The position numbers and the translations under genes were made by a program. The notes beneath the pieces are model-generated. The model worked only from the letters and a program-made list of their open reading frames with translations. It had not been told where the DNA came from and did not search any database. Positions 50,886 through 60,954 of a stretch of 64,000 nucleotides of DNA are shown here, one piece after another (within the stretch, counting starts at the first letter, position 1; each line of letters starts with the position of its first letter). This DNA comes from Pseudodesulfovibrio sp. 5S69 (GTDB lineage Bacteria; Desulfobacterota; Desulfovibrionia; Desulfovibrionales; Desulfovibrionaceae): contig NZ_CP146609.1 of the NCBI RefSeq assembly GCF_037094465.1, positions 2,785,501-2,849,500 on the forward strand, written 5' to 3'.

Positions 50886-53546
50886 TCAATACCGCTTGGG
50901 GGCGGATTTGCGTATTTCCTTGTCGATCTGGTTGAACAGCTCGCGCTTGCGCTTGTCGAAGGTGACCGCGCTCTTGATGGCGGCCATGGCCACGCACAGG
51001 ATGCTCAGGATGATGATCAGCCCCTTGGATATCTCCCACCGCTGGCTCGGGTCCTTGATGGTGTCCAGGATCATGTTGCCCTGGACGCCCTGGGTAAAAT
51101 AGATGAGCGCCGGCACGGCGATGAGCAGGGAGCCCAGCCCGAGGAGTTCGAGCCAGATGAAGTTGCGCCCGAGCATGAGGATGAACAAGGTTGAGTCTCG
51201 GATGATACGCAGGGTGACCAGGCGGCCCTGGAGGCTGTCGATGTGCTCCTCGATCTCCTCCACAAAGCGAAGCGACTTGCGGAAATTGTCCGCGTCGTGC
51301 AGGCGCTGGGTGCGTATCCAATTGATCTTGTCCACGCAATAGTTGAACTCCCGGTTGAACTCCAGGAGCAGCTTGGGAAACGGGAACCAGGCGGCCTCGC
51401 GCTGGATGTCGCGTACCCGTTCCGCCAGGTATTCGATGTTGGAATGGACCCGCTTTATCTCGCGCTTGACCTCATCGTCGAGGGCGGCCTGAAACTTTTC
51501 CGCGCCCTTGATCAACTGGTGATAAGCCACGTAGTTGTTGGTCCGGCTGAAGTTGCGCAGCCGGTCCAGTTCCTCGTTGGCCGTCTCGAAATAAGGGTGA
51601 TTCTCGTCGAACCGCCGGGAGATGTCGTCGGTCAGGTCCTCGACCTGCTTGCGGGTGGTCTCCACAGAGGTCTCCGCCTGGTGCCATTTCTCCCACATGG
51701 CGCTGAGCAGTTGCACCCTGCCGCGGTCGAGCTCCGGGTCCACGAGGATGCGGTTGAAGATGTTCGGGTCACGGGACACCAGGTCGAACAGGGTGTCCAT
51801 GGCCTGGCCGGTGAAGCCCATCTTGACCATGCAGACCGCCTGCCGGTAGACGGGCTGGAGCCATGTGGGCGACAGGGAATTGACCCGCTTGTAGGTGTTG
51901 ATGGCGTCCTTGTAATTGCCCTCCACCTCCATAAGCCGCGCCTGGAGAAAGGCCATGCACCCCTGCTGCATGGTCGTGTAGCTCATGCGCTCGGCCTCCT
52001 GCCAGTGGAACATGGCCTGGTTCAGGTCGCCGTTCTCCAGGTACCAGTAGCCCCACAGGGACTGGGGCTGGTAACTCCTCGGGTACTTGACCTGAGCCTC
52101 CTTGAGCTGCCGCTCGGCTTCCTCCATGTCCCCCTTTTCGAGGTTTTCCATGGCCTCCCAGATGTAGTCGCCCTCCTGGGGGGCGAGCTGCTTGAAGCCG
52201 TCCTCCCACTCCTTGCCCCGGCTGCGCCAGACGAGCTTCAGAGTACGCAGCTGGACCGGAGAATTGATCTCGAAGACCGCACGGGCCAGCAGGCTCTCCA
52301 GGTCGTTCTTCGACTCCATGACCCGGAGGATGGAGGAGACGAAATCCTCCTTGGAGACATCCTTGTCCAAGCCGGAGAAGCTGTTGGAAAATTCATTGAT
52401 GTCCGCCTTGGACAACAGCCGCCAAACCTGGGGCTGCGGGGTAGCGATCCGCTTGCTCGGGCATTCGGACGCCTTGTGGTTCTTGAGCCCGCAGTAGAAG
52501 CATTCGTGATCCCCGTCCGAGGCCACCAGGGCGTTGGGCAGGGCCACCTGCATGGTCCCGTATCCGGCGCCGTCGTCTCCGTCCTTGAGGGAGAGGGTGC
52601 ACCAGGAGTCCAGGTTGACCGCCCCCGCGCCGTAGCGGGCCTCGTTCATGCGGAACCAGGGCGAAAGCAGGAACCCGTCCATGAAACGCACGTGGGGGTA
52701 GTCCGGGGTGAGCCGGTTCCAGTCCAGCCCCACCTTGCGGGGCAGGTCCGCGGTGAAGTGCAGGTCCCCCTGGGGCACGGCGGCCATGACCACCGGCCAG
52801 TATTTCTTGTCCGGGGCCTCCTTGTTGTGCCGGATGAGGTTCATCAACTCGGTGGTGAAGTTCTTGAGCAGCCGGAAGTTGTCCAGCGGCAGGAAGAGCG
52901 CCCCTTCCTTGACGTCGGATATGTATTTGAGCCCGAGCCGCTGCAACAACTCGATGACGTCGGTGGAAAAATCGCGCCAGCCCAGGATGCTCTCCTTGTC
53001 CGACATGCGCCCCAGCGGCTTGAGGATGAAGAACCAGCGCAATGTGGATTCGTAGTCCAGGCCCTGGTCCGCGACCAGCCGCAGCCACTCCACGTTGGCC
53101 AGCCCCTCCACGCGCCCGGCCCCCTCGGTGGTCAGCCCGGCCACGGACTGCACCTGCGCCTTGAGCTTGGGGTGGACGACCACCTCGAAATCATGGGGCG
53201 GGGCCACACTCTGGCGGTCAAGCTCCACGGACAGGGACACGGAGTATTCGAGGTCGTAGCCCACCAGAAAGGTCAGGGGCACAAGCTGGCAGAACACCGG
53301 CATGGGGTTGACCCGTGCCCAGACCTGAAGGCGGGCGATGGCCCGGAAGACCTCCACGGTGTTGCAGTACCACAGGGCCTGTTCCCCGTCCTTGGCCAGG
53401 CACAGGGCACCATATTCCTGCAGGGTGTTGTCCACCGCGCCGTGCAGGTTGTCTTTCCAGACCACCCAGATGCCGAAGCCTGAGGCCACCAGCCGGGACT
53501 GGTTGATGACGGGAAGGGTATCCAGGAGCTTGGCTATGGTCGGCAC
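50886..53546 (-). CDS. Large membrane protein with CCHC zinc knuckle and TPR-like repeats
   Basis: An 886-residue protein I do not recognise as a whole. Residues 1-330 are a mixed alpha/beta region ([33 protein letters not shown]). A zinc knuckle follows (C349, C352, H357, C362 in [18 protein letters not shown]), then TPR-like helices at about 430-600 ([40 protein letters not shown]), a coiled coil (about 610-760) and two C-terminal transmembrane helices ([39 protein letters not shown]). The N-terminal bulk should be cytoplasmic. A GAG-type CxxCxxxxHxxxxC motif is rare in bacteria. Confidence 0.85.
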   Translation of the reverse strand: MPTIAKLLDTLPVINQSRLVASGFGIWVVWKDNLHGAVDNTLQEYGALCLAKDGEQALWYCNTVEVFRAIARLQVWARVNPMPVFCQLVPLTFLVGYDLEYSVSLSVELDRQSVAPPHDFEVVVHPKLKAQVQSVAGLTTEGAGRVEGLANVEWLRLVADQGLDYESTLRWFFILKPLGRMSDKESILGWRDFSTDVIELLQRLGLKYISDVKEGALFLPLDNFRLLKNFTTELMNLIRHNKEAPDKKYWPVVMAAVPQGDLHFTADLPRKVGLDWNRLTPDYPHVRFMDGFLLSPWFRMNEARYGAGAVNLDSWCTLSLKDGDDGAGYGTMQVALPNALVASDGDHECFYCGLKNHKASECPSKRIATPQPQVWRLLSKADINEFSNSFSGLDKDVSKEDFVSSILRVMESKNDLESLLARAVFEINSPVQLRTLKLVWRSRGKEWEDGFKQLAPQEGDYIWEAMENLEKGDMEEAERQLKEAQVKYPRSYQPQSLWGYWYLENGDLNQAMFHWQEAERMSYTTMQQGCMAFLQARLMEVEGNYKDAINTYKRVNSLSPTWLQPVYRQAVCMVKMGFTGQAMDTLFDLVSRDPNIFNRILVDPELDRGRVQLLSAMWEKWHQAETSVETTRKQVEDLTDDISRRFDENHPYFETANEELDRLRNFSRTNNYVAYHQLIKGAEKFQAALDDEVKREIKRVHSNIEYLAERVRDIQREAAWFPFPKLLLEFNREFNYCVDKINWIRTQRLHDADNFRKSLRFVEEIEEHIDSLQGRLVTLRIIRDSTLFILMLGRNFIWLELLGLGSLLIAVPALIYFTQGVQGNMILDTIKDPSQRWEISKGLIIILSILCVAMAAIKSAVTFDKRKRELFNQIDKEIRKSAPKRY

Positions 53547-53624
53547 GGGTCCACCTCACGCCTCTTGGCGGCGTCGTTCACAAGGGGAAAAGCACGCTCC
53601 ACGGCCTGCGCCGTCCGGCATGCG

Positions 53625-54485
53625 CTAACTCAACGTATTCAGGGGAATTTCTTTCCCCTCGCGGACCATGCAAAACAGATTCCAAACATGGTCGGCTTCT
53701 TCCTTTTTGCCTCTTTTTTCGCACCCTTGCATGTAAATATCGACCTTGCGCCGCAGAGAGTCCAGGGCCGACTGGTGCTGTTCTTCGTCAAGTTTTCGAC
53801 TTTGCAGGATTTTTATCAGTGCGCGGATACGGTGCAAATCGGCGCACGGCACACACACGGACAACTGGTCCGGCCTGCCGCCGTGCTTCAGGGTCAGGGG
53901 CTCACGGACCAGTCCCACCGGGAAGTGCAGGCAGGCGCGCAGCCACATGTCGTAGTCCTCGCAGGACGGCATGGCCGTGTCGAAGGGGCCCATGACTTCC
54001 CAGGCCGCGCGGGTGAACATGGTGCACGACGGGCTGATCAGACACATCTCCAGTGCGGCCTCGAAGAACCACCCCTCGGGTTTGGCGTACCGGGCGGGCT
54101 GGTTGACCCGCTTTCCGCCCCGGTACCAGATCTCCTCGGTCTGGCATATCTCGTAGCCGTGCCCGGCCATGTAGGCAAGCTGCGTCTCAAGCTTGCCTGG
54201 CAGCCACTCGTCGTCGGAATCGAGCAGGGCCACGACCTCGCCCCGGCACTCGGCGATGCCGGTGTTGCGCGCTCCGGATACGCCCTGATTCTCCTGGCGT
54301 CGGCAGTGGATGCGCGGGTCGTCGAACCGGGCCAGGACCGCGCCGGTATCGTCGGTGGAGCCGTCGTCGATGACCCGGCACTCCCAGTTGCCGTAGGTCT
54401 GGGCCAGGACGGATTCGAGCGCCCTGCCGAGATACTCCGCCCTGTTGTAAGTGGGCAGGATGATGGAGACCAGACTGTTTTTCAT
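53625..54485 (-). CDS. GT2 family glycosyltransferase
   Basis: A 286-residue GT-A enzyme: LVSIILPTYNRAEYLGRALE, RVIDDGSTDDTGAVL, ARNTGIAECRGEVVALLDSDDEW (DxD-like site) and CEDYDMWLRACLH. It is divergent from the GT4 gene, 72 bp away; the two may act on the same surface polysaccharide. C-terminal 60 residues are charged helix. Confidence 0.9.
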   Translation of the reverse strand: MKNSLVSIILPTYNRAEYLGRALESVLAQTYGNWECRVIDDGSTDDTGAVLARFDDPRIHCRRQENQGVSGARNTGIAECRGEVVALLDSDDEWLPGKLETQLAYMAGHGYEICQTEEIWYRGGKRVNQPARYAKPEGWFFEAALEMCLISPSCTMFTRAAWEVMGPFDTAMPSCEDYDMWLRACLHFPVGLVREPLTLKHGGRPDQLSVCVPCADLHRIRALIKILQSRKLDEEQHQSALDSLRRKVDIYMQGCEKRGKKEEADHVWNLFCMVREGKEIPLNTLS

Positions 54486-54557
54486 GTATATGAGCCCTTG
54501 CCTTCACCGTCGCGAACTGTCATGTTGTGTATCCAACAGTCCACCCAGGCGCAATCT

Positions 54558-55667
54558 ATGAGAATATTTCAAGTCATCAATGTCCGCTGGTTCAACGCGA
54601 CGGCGTGGTACGCCGTCACCCTGAGCAAACTCCTGGCCGACGCGGGCCACGAGGTCCTGGTCCTGACCCAGGCCGGGACCCAGTCCGAGGCTGTGGCCAG
54701 GGAAGCCGGACTGAACACCGTGTCCGTGGACCTGAACACCACCAATCCCGTGCGCTTCGCCGCCGCCGCAAGGCATATCATACAACTGCTGCGGGCGCAC
54801 CGTCCGGATATCGTCAACTGCCACCGGGGGGAAGGCTTTTTCCTGTGGGGGCTGCTCAAGCTCCTCGGCTTCCACTACCGGCTGGTGCGGACCCGGGGCG
54901 ACCAGCGCCCGCCTCGCTCCGACGCGATCAATCGCTGGCTCCACGCGGGCGTGGCCGATGCCGTGGTGGTCACCAACCGGCGCATGGCCGACTATTTCCT
55001 GCACAAGATGCGCACGCCCGGCCACGGGCTGTGGCTCATCCACGGCGGCGTGGATACCGCGAAATTCCATTTTGACCAGGCCGGGCGCGATAAGGTCCGG
55101 GAGGAATTCGGCTTCGGCCCGGACGACCTGGTTGTCGGCCTGCTCGGCCGCTTCGACCGGGTCAAGGGCCACAAGGAGACCATCGAGGCCGTGGCCGCCC
55201 TTCGAAGACGCGGCATGGACAACATCCGCCTGTTCCTCATCGGCTTCGACACGGCCATGACCAGCGACCAAATCAAGGCGCACATCGCGGACGCCGGGAT
55301 CGGGGACATCACCCGCATCAGCGGCAGGCGCGATGACGTGGCCGCCTGTGTCAGCGCGCTGGACATCGGCGTGGTCGCCTCCCTATGGTCCGAAGCCATC
55401 GCCCGCTCGGCCCTGGAAATCATGGCCGCCGAACGCCCGCTGGTATCCACCAACGTGGGCGTCATGCCGGACCTGGTAGACCCCGCCGTGCTGGTCGATC
55501 CCGAAGACGTGGACGGACTGGCCGGGGCCATCGGCGCGGTGGCCGAAGACCCCGCCCTGCGCGACCAGGTTCTGGCCGCCCAGAAGCGGACCATGTCCCA
55601 GCTCACCCTGGACGAATTCCTCAAGCGGACCCTGAATCTCTATCAGAGCCTCGTGGACGGGGACTGA
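54558..55667 (+). CDS. GT4 family glycosyltransferase
   Basis: A 369-residue GT-B glycosyltransferase: N-terminal RIFQVINVRWFNATAWYAVT, LGRFDRVKGHKETIEAVAAL, SGRRDDVAACVSALDIGVV and the EX7E motif in SEAIARSALEIMAAERPL. Retaining transferase using a nucleotide-sugar; LPS or capsule role likely. It ends 6 bp before the convergent MltB-like gene. Confidence 0.9.
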   Translation: MRIFQVINVRWFNATAWYAVTLSKLLADAGHEVLVLTQAGTQSEAVAREAGLNTVSVDLNTTNPVRFAAAARHIIQLLRAHRPDIVNCHRGEGFFLWGLLKLLGFHYRLVRTRGDQRPPRSDAINRWLHAGVADAVVVTNRRMADYFLHKMRTPGHGLWLIHGGVDTAKFHFDQAGRDKVREEFGFGPDDLVVGLLGRFDRVKGHKETIEAVAALRRRGMDNIRLFLIGFDTAMTSDQIKAHIADAGIGDITRISGRRDDVAACVSALDIGVVASLWSEAIARSALEIMAAERPLVSTNVGVMPDLVDPAVLVDPEDVDGLAGAIGAVAEDPALRDQVLAAQKRTMSQLTLDEFLKRTLNLYQSLVDGD

Positions 55668-55673
55668 TCCCGG

Positions 55674-56597
55674 TCAGCCGCCGAAGAGCTCCCTTGTCTT
55701 GGCGATCCTGTCGGCCACGGCCAGGACGGTCATGGCGTAGCTCTCGGAGTGATTGTAGCGGTAGATGACCTTGAGCTTCTGCTCCTCGGTCATGGAATCC
55801 TTCCAGCCATGCTCGGCCACAAAATTGGCCATGGAGAACAGGGCGTCCCTGGTCTCAAAGAGGTCCACGCGCCCGTCGCCCGACCCGTCGCGGCCATAGT
55901 GCTCCGCGCTGGTGGGCATGAACTGGCACAACCCAATGGCCCCATACACGGAGCTGCGGATGGTCAACGGGTCCTGGCCGTTGGCCTGGGCGTAGCGGAT
56001 GAGCGCCTTGAGCTCCTCGTAGGCCCAGTCGCCCTTCTCCCTGGTCCGCCTGACCAGCCAGTCCATGGTCTCGCGGGGAACGTCCCTGCGCTCGATGCGG
56101 TCGCGGATAAGCTCGAAATTCCCTGCCAACGCCATGGAGGCCAGGATGGTGAACCCGTTGTAGTCACCCACGGTCATGCCCAGGCGCGACTCGATGAGCA
56201 TGAGCGCGGTCAGGACCTCGCCCGGCACCCCGAATTGCTCGTGGATCAGGGTCAGGTCCGCCCGGTGCTCGCGGTAGAAGGCGTAGGCACCGGCGATGAG
56301 CAGCGGGTTGAGGTAACGGTCCATGACCTGCGGGGCGGACTGCGGCCCCGGCTCCCTGGCGGACAACCGGGTGTTGAGCAGGACGTTCATCTTGCGGGCC
56401 ATGATCTCGGGCTGGAACTCAAGGTCCGGGCTGGAAAAGAGGTAGGCGACCTTGCGCCGTTCGAAGCCATCGCCGGCCAGGCGGTTTACCAGCGGGTCCC
56501 ACAGGGCGTCGGCCGCGGCCGGTCCGGCCAGGGCGGCCAGTCCCAGGCAACAAAAGAAAACGGCGGCCAACGTTGTTTCGATGGCCGCGCGTTTCAT
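55674..56597 (-). CDS. Lytic murein transglycosylase, MltB-like
   Basis: A 307-residue protein with a signal peptide (RAAIETTLAAVFFCCLGLAALAG, a potential lipobox-like CC is present). Catalytic region: LTALMLIESRLGMTVGDYNG (Glu), GAIGLCQFMPTSAEHYG and WKDSMTEEQKLKVIYRYNHS. It cleaves peptidoglycan to anhydromuropeptides. Start 56597 (MKRAAIETTL); in-frame ATG 56696 overlaps the zinc-ribbon gene and is unlikely. Confidence 0.9.
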   Translation of the reverse strand: MKRAAIETTLAAVFFCCLGLAALAGPAAADALWDPLVNRLAGDGFERRKVAYLFSSPDLEFQPEIMARKMNVLLNTRLSAREPGPQSAPQVMDRYLNPLLIAGAYAFYREHRADLTLIHEQFGVPGEVLTALMLIESRLGMTVGDYNGFTILASMALAGNFELIRDRIERRDVPRETMDWLVRRTREKGDWAYEELKALIRYAQANGQDPLTIRSSVYGAIGLCQFMPTSAEHYGRDGSGDGRVDLFETRDALFSMANFVAEHGWKDSMTEEQKLKVIYRYNHSESYAMTVLAVADRIAKTRELFGG

Positions 56598-56616
56598 GCG
56601 CCTTTTCGGCTTTGCG

Positions 56617-56784
56617 TCAAATTCGGTCCATGGGGACAAAACCCATTTCCTCCTCGAAGTCGTCGTCCATTCTGGATGAAAACTTCCTGAGATCATAGAC
56701 CTTGCCGCAGGATGGACACTTCAGCGTGACCTCGCGGCATCCCCGGTAGGCGGTCAGGTCCTGACCGCATTTTTCGCACTCCAT
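56617..56784 (-). CDS. 55-residue zinc-ribbon protein
   Basis: A small dual-CxxC protein: ECEKCGQDLTAYRGC ... LKCPSCGKVYDLRKF, then an acidic tail DDDFEEEMG. It may be a metal chaperone or regulator; this type is common in Desulfovibrio. AGGGG upstream of ATG 56784. It lies 43 bp after the TolC-family gene and 19 bp before the MltB-like gene, so the three are likely co-transcribed. Confidence 0.8.
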   Translation of the reverse strand: MECEKCGQDLTAYRGCREVTLKCPSCGKVYDLRKFSSRMDDDFEEEMGFVPMDRI

Positions 56785-56827
56785 GCCCCTGGCCTTCCAG
56801 GTGCGCTTGCGGCCGGAAAACACGGTG

Positions 56828-58189
56828 CTACTTGACCTCTTTGAGGCCAAGGTTCTTCTCGCCCATAGCCACGTAGAGCTTGGACACGGCGGTTCCATAG
56901 TCGGCCAGGGCCTGCGACAACTGGGCCTCGGCCATGCTCAGGCGGTCCTGCGCGTTAAGCACGTCGGTGTTCGTACCCACCTGTGCCTGATAGCGGGCCA
57001 CGGCCATGCGGTAGGCTTCCTCGGCCGCGACCACCGACTTCTTGGCCACGGAGATGCGGTCGGCCGCCTCCTGGAGGTTCAGGATGGAGCTCTTGACCTC
57101 GAAGCCCGCGTTGAGCCGAGTGTTCTCCAAGTCTGCTTCCATCTGCTTGACCATCTCCGCGTACTGCTTGGATTCGTAGTAGTCGGAACCCCACTGGAAG
57201 ATGTCCATGGAGGCGTCCACGCCCGCGGTCCAGTATTCGCCGGAACGCTCGGAGGCATAGCCGCTGCCGTTGACCACGGCGTCGTCGCCACGGGTGACGT
57301 AATCCCAGTGGCCGTTGACCGAGGGGTAGAAACTGCTCTCGGCCATGGTCACGTCCTTCTGGGCCATCTCAACACTCTTCAAGCCCATGATCAGGTCGGG
57401 CCGATGATCGTAGGCCCGGATCAGGCATTCCTTGAGGGTCAGCCCAAAGGGGATGTATTTCAACTCTCCGACGTACTTGATCGGAGCCTCCAAGGGAATG
57501 TTCAGCAGGGTGTTCAACTGGGTCTCCTGCGTGGAGACGGCGTTGCGAGCCTTGAGGAGTTCCTGCCGGGCGGTGGCCAGGTCGACCTCGGCGTCCAGGA
57601 CCTCGGCCTTGGGTCGCAGGCCGACCTCGTAGAATGCGCTGGTCACCTTGAGCTGGGATTCCAGGCGGGCCACGGAGTCCTCGGCGCTCTTCACGTCCAT
57701 GCGCGCCTTGAGCAGGGAAAGAAAATTGGACTGGACGGACTCGATCAGGGTCAGTTCCACGTTGGTCAACGAGGCCTCGGTGGACTCCCTGTTCAGCTTG
57801 GCCTTCTGCCAGCCAGCCAGGAGGTTGAAACCCTGGAAAATAGGCTGGGTCAGGTTCAGGGAGGCGACCCAGTCGCCGTCATTGTTGCTGTATTGGTACT
57901 TACGGTTGTAATAGGTATATCCATAAGAACCGCTCAGGGTCGGTCCGAACTTGCCGAGCGCGGAGCGCTGGCCGTGCTGGGCACCCCGCAGCTGCGCGCG
58001 GATGGACTGCATGTTCGGATTAAACTCCAGGGCCCGTTGCACGCACCGCTCCAGATCGAAGGGGCCGGAGACATCCCCGGTCGAGCCCTTGTCCATGGCG
58101 GGATCGGCGTCCTGGGCGAAAGCGAGCCCGGCCGAAGCTACAAGGGCCGAAAGCATCAGAGCCAAAAACAAAAACCGTGTGCGGTCCAT
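56828..58189 (-). CDS. TolC-family outer membrane efflux protein
   Basis: A 453-residue outer-membrane factor: signal peptide (RFLFLALMLSALVASAGLAFA), two OEP repeats with long coiled helices (LRGAQHGQRSALGKFGPTLS, WQKAKLNRESTEASLTNVEL, AQDRLSMAEAQLSQALADYG). It should form the trimeric export duct for a type I or RND pump, but no pump genes are near. Confidence 0.9.
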   Translation of the reverse strand: MDRTRFLFLALMLSALVASAGLAFAQDADPAMDKGSTGDVSGPFDLERCVQRALEFNPNMQSIRAQLRGAQHGQRSALGKFGPTLSGSYGYTYYNRKYQYSNNDGDWVASLNLTQPIFQGFNLLAGWQKAKLNRESTEASLTNVELTLIESVQSNFLSLLKARMDVKSAEDSVARLESQLKVTSAFYEVGLRPKAEVLDAEVDLATARQELLKARNAVSTQETQLNTLLNIPLEAPIKYVGELKYIPFGLTLKECLIRAYDHRPDLIMGLKSVEMAQKDVTMAESSFYPSVNGHWDYVTRGDDAVVNGSGYASERSGEYWTAGVDASMDIFQWGSDYYESKQYAEMVKQMEADLENTRLNAGFEVKSSILNLQEAADRISVAKKSVVAAEEAYRMAVARYQAQVGTNTDVLNAQDRLSMAEAQLSQALADYGTAVSKLYVAMGEKNLGLKEVK

Positions 58190-58287
58190 ACTGGGATTCC
58201 TGCCTGAAATTTCAGGTTAAGTTGTACTATCAACAATCATCAACCCAACTATTTAACGACTTTTTCTAGAGGTCGCAAGACAAAACG

Positions 58288-59079
58288 TCAACCGTCACGC
58301 AACGCTGCGCAATCCGACGGGTCGCCCTGGAGTTTCTCCAGGGTATGCCGGAAGGTCGGCAGCAGCGGCTCAAGGCACTCGGCCACGGCCTTGGGGCTGC
58401 CGGGCATGTTGACGATGAGCGCGTTGCCGAGGGTACCGGCCACTGCCCGCGAGATGGCCCCGTGCGGGGTCTTGGCCAGGCTGGCCGCGGTCATGGCCCG
58501 CTCGTAGCCGGGCAGTCTTTTTTCTATGACGGCCAGGGTCGCTTCCGGGGAGACGTCCCTGGGGGCCACGCCCGTGCCGCCCGTGGTCAGGATGAGATCG
58601 ACTCCCTGGTTCAGGGCCAGGTCGGCCAAAAGCCCCTTGAGCTGGCCGGTCTCGTCCGGGATGACGAACCCCTGCACGTTGTTCAGCTCCAGGACCTCCC
58701 CCACCAGCTTGCCCACCAGCGGGCCGGATTCGTCCACGCGCTCGCCCCTGGCCCCCTTGTCGCTCAAGGTGATCCACGCCAGAGCGTAGCCGGAGCGGGA
58801 AACCTCGAACATGCCGTCGCCCGGAGCCATGTCGCCGAGGGCTTCAAGCAGGTACAGGGGACGGGACGAAGCGCCCGGCCCCTCGGGCAGCCAAGCCGCC
58901 GAGCGGACCTTGAACGCGCCGCCCTCCCCGCCCAGCCGGTCGCCGACGCGCAGGCCGGGCCGGACCGTGTTCGTGGTCAGGGCCGCCGGAGACAGATTGC
59001 CGCTGCCGGAGCAGAGATACACGAGGTCGCCCTTCTTGACAGGTGAGGCCAGGCCGATGTTCAGGCTTTTGCAGGACAT
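58288..59079 (-). CDS. MogA/MoaB-domain molybdopterin adenylyltransferase-like protein with extra N-domain
   Basis: A 263-residue protein. Residues about 97-250 are a MogA-type domain: YALAWITLSDKGARGERVDE, DLILTTGGTGVAPRDVSPEA, NALIVNMPGSPKAVAECL. MogA adenylates the molybdopterin before metal insertion. The first 95 residues (SLNIGLASPVKKGDLVYLCS, RVGDRLGGEGGAFKV) are beta-rich and not part of usual MogA. It may work with the tungsten cofactor pathway at 17-22 kb. A GAGGAA site at 59079; 17 bp after the DUF1614 gene. Confidence 0.87.
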   Translation of the reverse strand: MSCKSLNIGLASPVKKGDLVYLCSGSGNLSPAALTTNTVRPGLRVGDRLGGEGGAFKVRSAAWLPEGPGASSRPLYLLEALGDMAPGDGMFEVSRSGYALAWITLSDKGARGERVDESGPLVGKLVGEVLELNNVQGFVIPDETGQLKGLLADLALNQGVDLILTTGGTGVAPRDVSPEATLAVIEKRLPGYERAMTAASLAKTPHGAISRAVAGTLGNALIVNMPGSPKAVAECLEPLLPTFRHTLEKLQGDPSDCAALRDG

Positions 59080-59096
59080 GATTCCTCCCTTGGTTA

Positions 59097-59828
59097 TCAG
59101 GCCAGCAGGACGGACAGGATGCCCGCCACGAACACACCGCCGAAAGTACCGGGGCCGCCGATGGAGACCAGTTGCGTACCCACCCGGTTGCGGAAGCGCG
59201 GCACCAAGAGCGGGATGACGTTGCCGCCGAGCACGGCCCCCATGGTCCCGGCCACGTAAGCGGCCACCGGACGGTACTCGGGGGGGACGAAAAAGAAGAC
59301 GCACAGGAAGGTGATCAGAGCGGGCAGGACCAGCGGGATACGCATGCCGGTGAACGGGTCGGGCTTGGACATGGCGTAGCACCCGCCCGCGACCATGAGC
59401 AGGACGAATCCGATCCAGGGGTAGACCCCGCCCGCCTGAAAGATCATATGCTGGCGGATGATGAAGGTGATGCTCAGGAGCAGGGGCATGAGGAAGCCGC
59501 CCACGTTGACGGCGAAGACTTGCTTCCGGAGTTCGCTCTCCGCCTCCTCCTCGATGCGCACCGGACGGCCGCCCTCGTCCATGCCGAAGCTGACGGACCG
59601 GGGCTTCGTGACCACCACCAGCCGTTCGCTGGTGTGCACCGGGATGTTGATCATCCGCCCGAGCAGGATGGCGATGAGCATGAGCACGCCCTGGGCCGGG
59701 GTCAGCCCCAGCTTGGAGAAGGCGTCGGCCACCAGAGAGACCGGCAGGAATATGAACAGGAAAAAGAGCGCCACCAGCAGAAGCAGCGCCGGGATCATGC
59801 CGCCGGAATATTGAAAATAGGGATTCAT
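59097..59828 (-). CDS. DUF1614 family membrane protein
   Basis: A 243-residue protein with about seven transmembrane helices: MIPALLLLVALFFLFIFLPV, VFAVNVGGFLMPLLLSITF, and a C-terminal GAVLGGNVIPLL and GGPGTFGGVFVAGILS. This is the DUF1614 pattern. Function unknown. It immediately precedes the MogA-domain gene and shares its transcript, so a link to oxyanion or cofactor handling is possible. Confidence 0.85.
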   Translation of the reverse strand: MNPYFQYSGGMIPALLLLVALFFLFIFLPVSLVADAFSKLGLTPAQGVLMLIAILLGRMINIPVHTSERLVVVTKPRSVSFGMDEGGRPVRIEEEAESELRKQVFAVNVGGFLMPLLLSITFIIRQHMIFQAGGVYPWIGFVLLMVAGGCYAMSKPDPFTGMRIPLVLPALITFLCVFFFVPPEYRPVAAYVAGTMGAVLGGNVIPLLVPRFRNRVGTQLVSIGGPGTFGGVFVAGILSVLLA

Positions 59829-59965
59829 TGGTCACACCTTTGGTAAGGACGCGCCCGGACCGGTTGCTTTTGCTTTTATCCCGGCCCTATAGTAAGGCAA
59901 TGTCCATGCAGTTGGGGTGTATCCTAACTTGAAATCGAAGTAAATCAAAGCACTCAGAGGCATAT

Positions 59966-60847
59966 ATGAAAGGCATCATCCTCGCGGGCGGCTCCGGGAC
60001 CCGGCTCCATCCCCTGACCAGGGTGGTCAGCAAGCAACTGCTGCCCGTGTACGACAAGCCGATGATCTACTATCCCCTGTCCACCCTGATGCTGGCGGAC
60101 ATCCGGGACATCCTGATCATCTCCACCCCCCACGACCTGCCGAACTTCAAAAAACTGCTGGGCGACGGTTCCCAGCTCGGCCTGAAGCTGACCTACCGCG
60201 AGCAGCCCCGGCCCGAAGGGCTGGCCCAGGCCTTTCTCATCGGCGAGGAGTTCATCGGCAACGACAATGTCTGCCTGGTGCTCGGAGACAACATCTTCCA
60301 CGGCCACGGGTTGGGCTCCATCCTGCAGTCGGCGGGTCGCCTGAAAAAAGGAGGCCTGGTCTTCGCCTACCTGGTCAAGGACCCGGAGCGCTATGGCGTG
60401 GTAGAATTCGACCGCAATTTCAAGGCGTTGTCCATCGAGGAAAAACCGGCCAAACCCAAGTCCAAGTACGCGGTCACCGGGTTGTACTTCTACGACAACG
60501 ACGTCATCGACATGGCCAAATCCCTCAAGCCGTCGCCCCGCGGCGAGCTCGAGATCACGGACATCAACAAGCTCTATCTCAAGCGCGGCGACCTGGAAGT
60601 CCAGACTCTGGGCAGGGGGTACGCCTGGCTCGACATGGGCACCCACGAATCCCTGCACGGGGCGGCCGGCTTCGTGCGCGCGGTCCAGGCCCGGCAGGGA
60701 TACGTCATCTCCAGCCCCGAGGAGATCGCCTACCGCAGGGGGTTCATCGGCCGCGACCAACTCATGTTCCTGGCCGCGGAGATGAGCAACAACGACTACG
60801 GTCAATATCTCCTGGAAGTGGCCAAGGAGGAGCCCGGCATATTCTAG
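59966..60847 (+). CDS. rfbA: Glucose-1-phosphate thymidylyltransferase
   Basis: A 293-residue Rml[74 protein letters not shown]. It makes dTDP-glucose, the substrate of RfbB. Separated from rfbB/rfbD, so the rhamnose pathway genes are dispersed. Divergent from DUF1614. Confidence 0.96.
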   Translation: MKGIILAGGSGTRLHPLTRVVSKQLLPVYDKPMIYYPLSTLMLADIRDILIISTPHDLPNFKKLLGDGSQLGLKLTYREQPRPEGLAQAFLIGEEFIGNDNVCLVLGDNIFHGHGLGSILQSAGRLKKGGLVFAYLVKDPERYGVVEFDRNFKALSIEEKPAKPKSKYAVTGLYFYDNDVIDMAKSLKPSPRGELEITDINKLYLKRGDLEVQTLGRGYAWLDMGTHESLHGAAGFVRAVQARQGYVISSPEEIAYRRGFIGRDQLMFLAAEMSNNDYGQYLLEVAKEEPGIF

Positions 60848-60874
60848 CCCGGTTGCGCCCGCCCCCGAAGACAA

Positions 60875-60910
60875 CGAAGCCGCTTCCCCCGACAACGGGA
60901 AGCGGCTTCG
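60875..60910 (+). terminator. Strong hairpin after rfbA, without U-tail
   Basis: A perfect 14-bp stem CGAAGCCGCTTCCC (60875-60888) / GGGAAGCGGCTTCG (60897-60910), but no T-tract follows, so it may be an mRNA-stabilising hairpin rather than a terminator. Confidence 0.55.
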
Positions 60911-60915
60911 CCATA

Positions 60916-60950
60916 AAGAGAGAAAACGCGGTCCGGAGACCGCGTTCCTA
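60916..60950 (-). terminator. Terminator of the 47-residue membrane protein gene
   Basis: Stem AACGCGGTC (60925-60933) / GACCGCGTT (60938-60946) with loop CGGA; on the minus strand the tail is TTCTCTCTTT. Confidence 0.75.
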
Positions 60951-60954
60951 AGCT

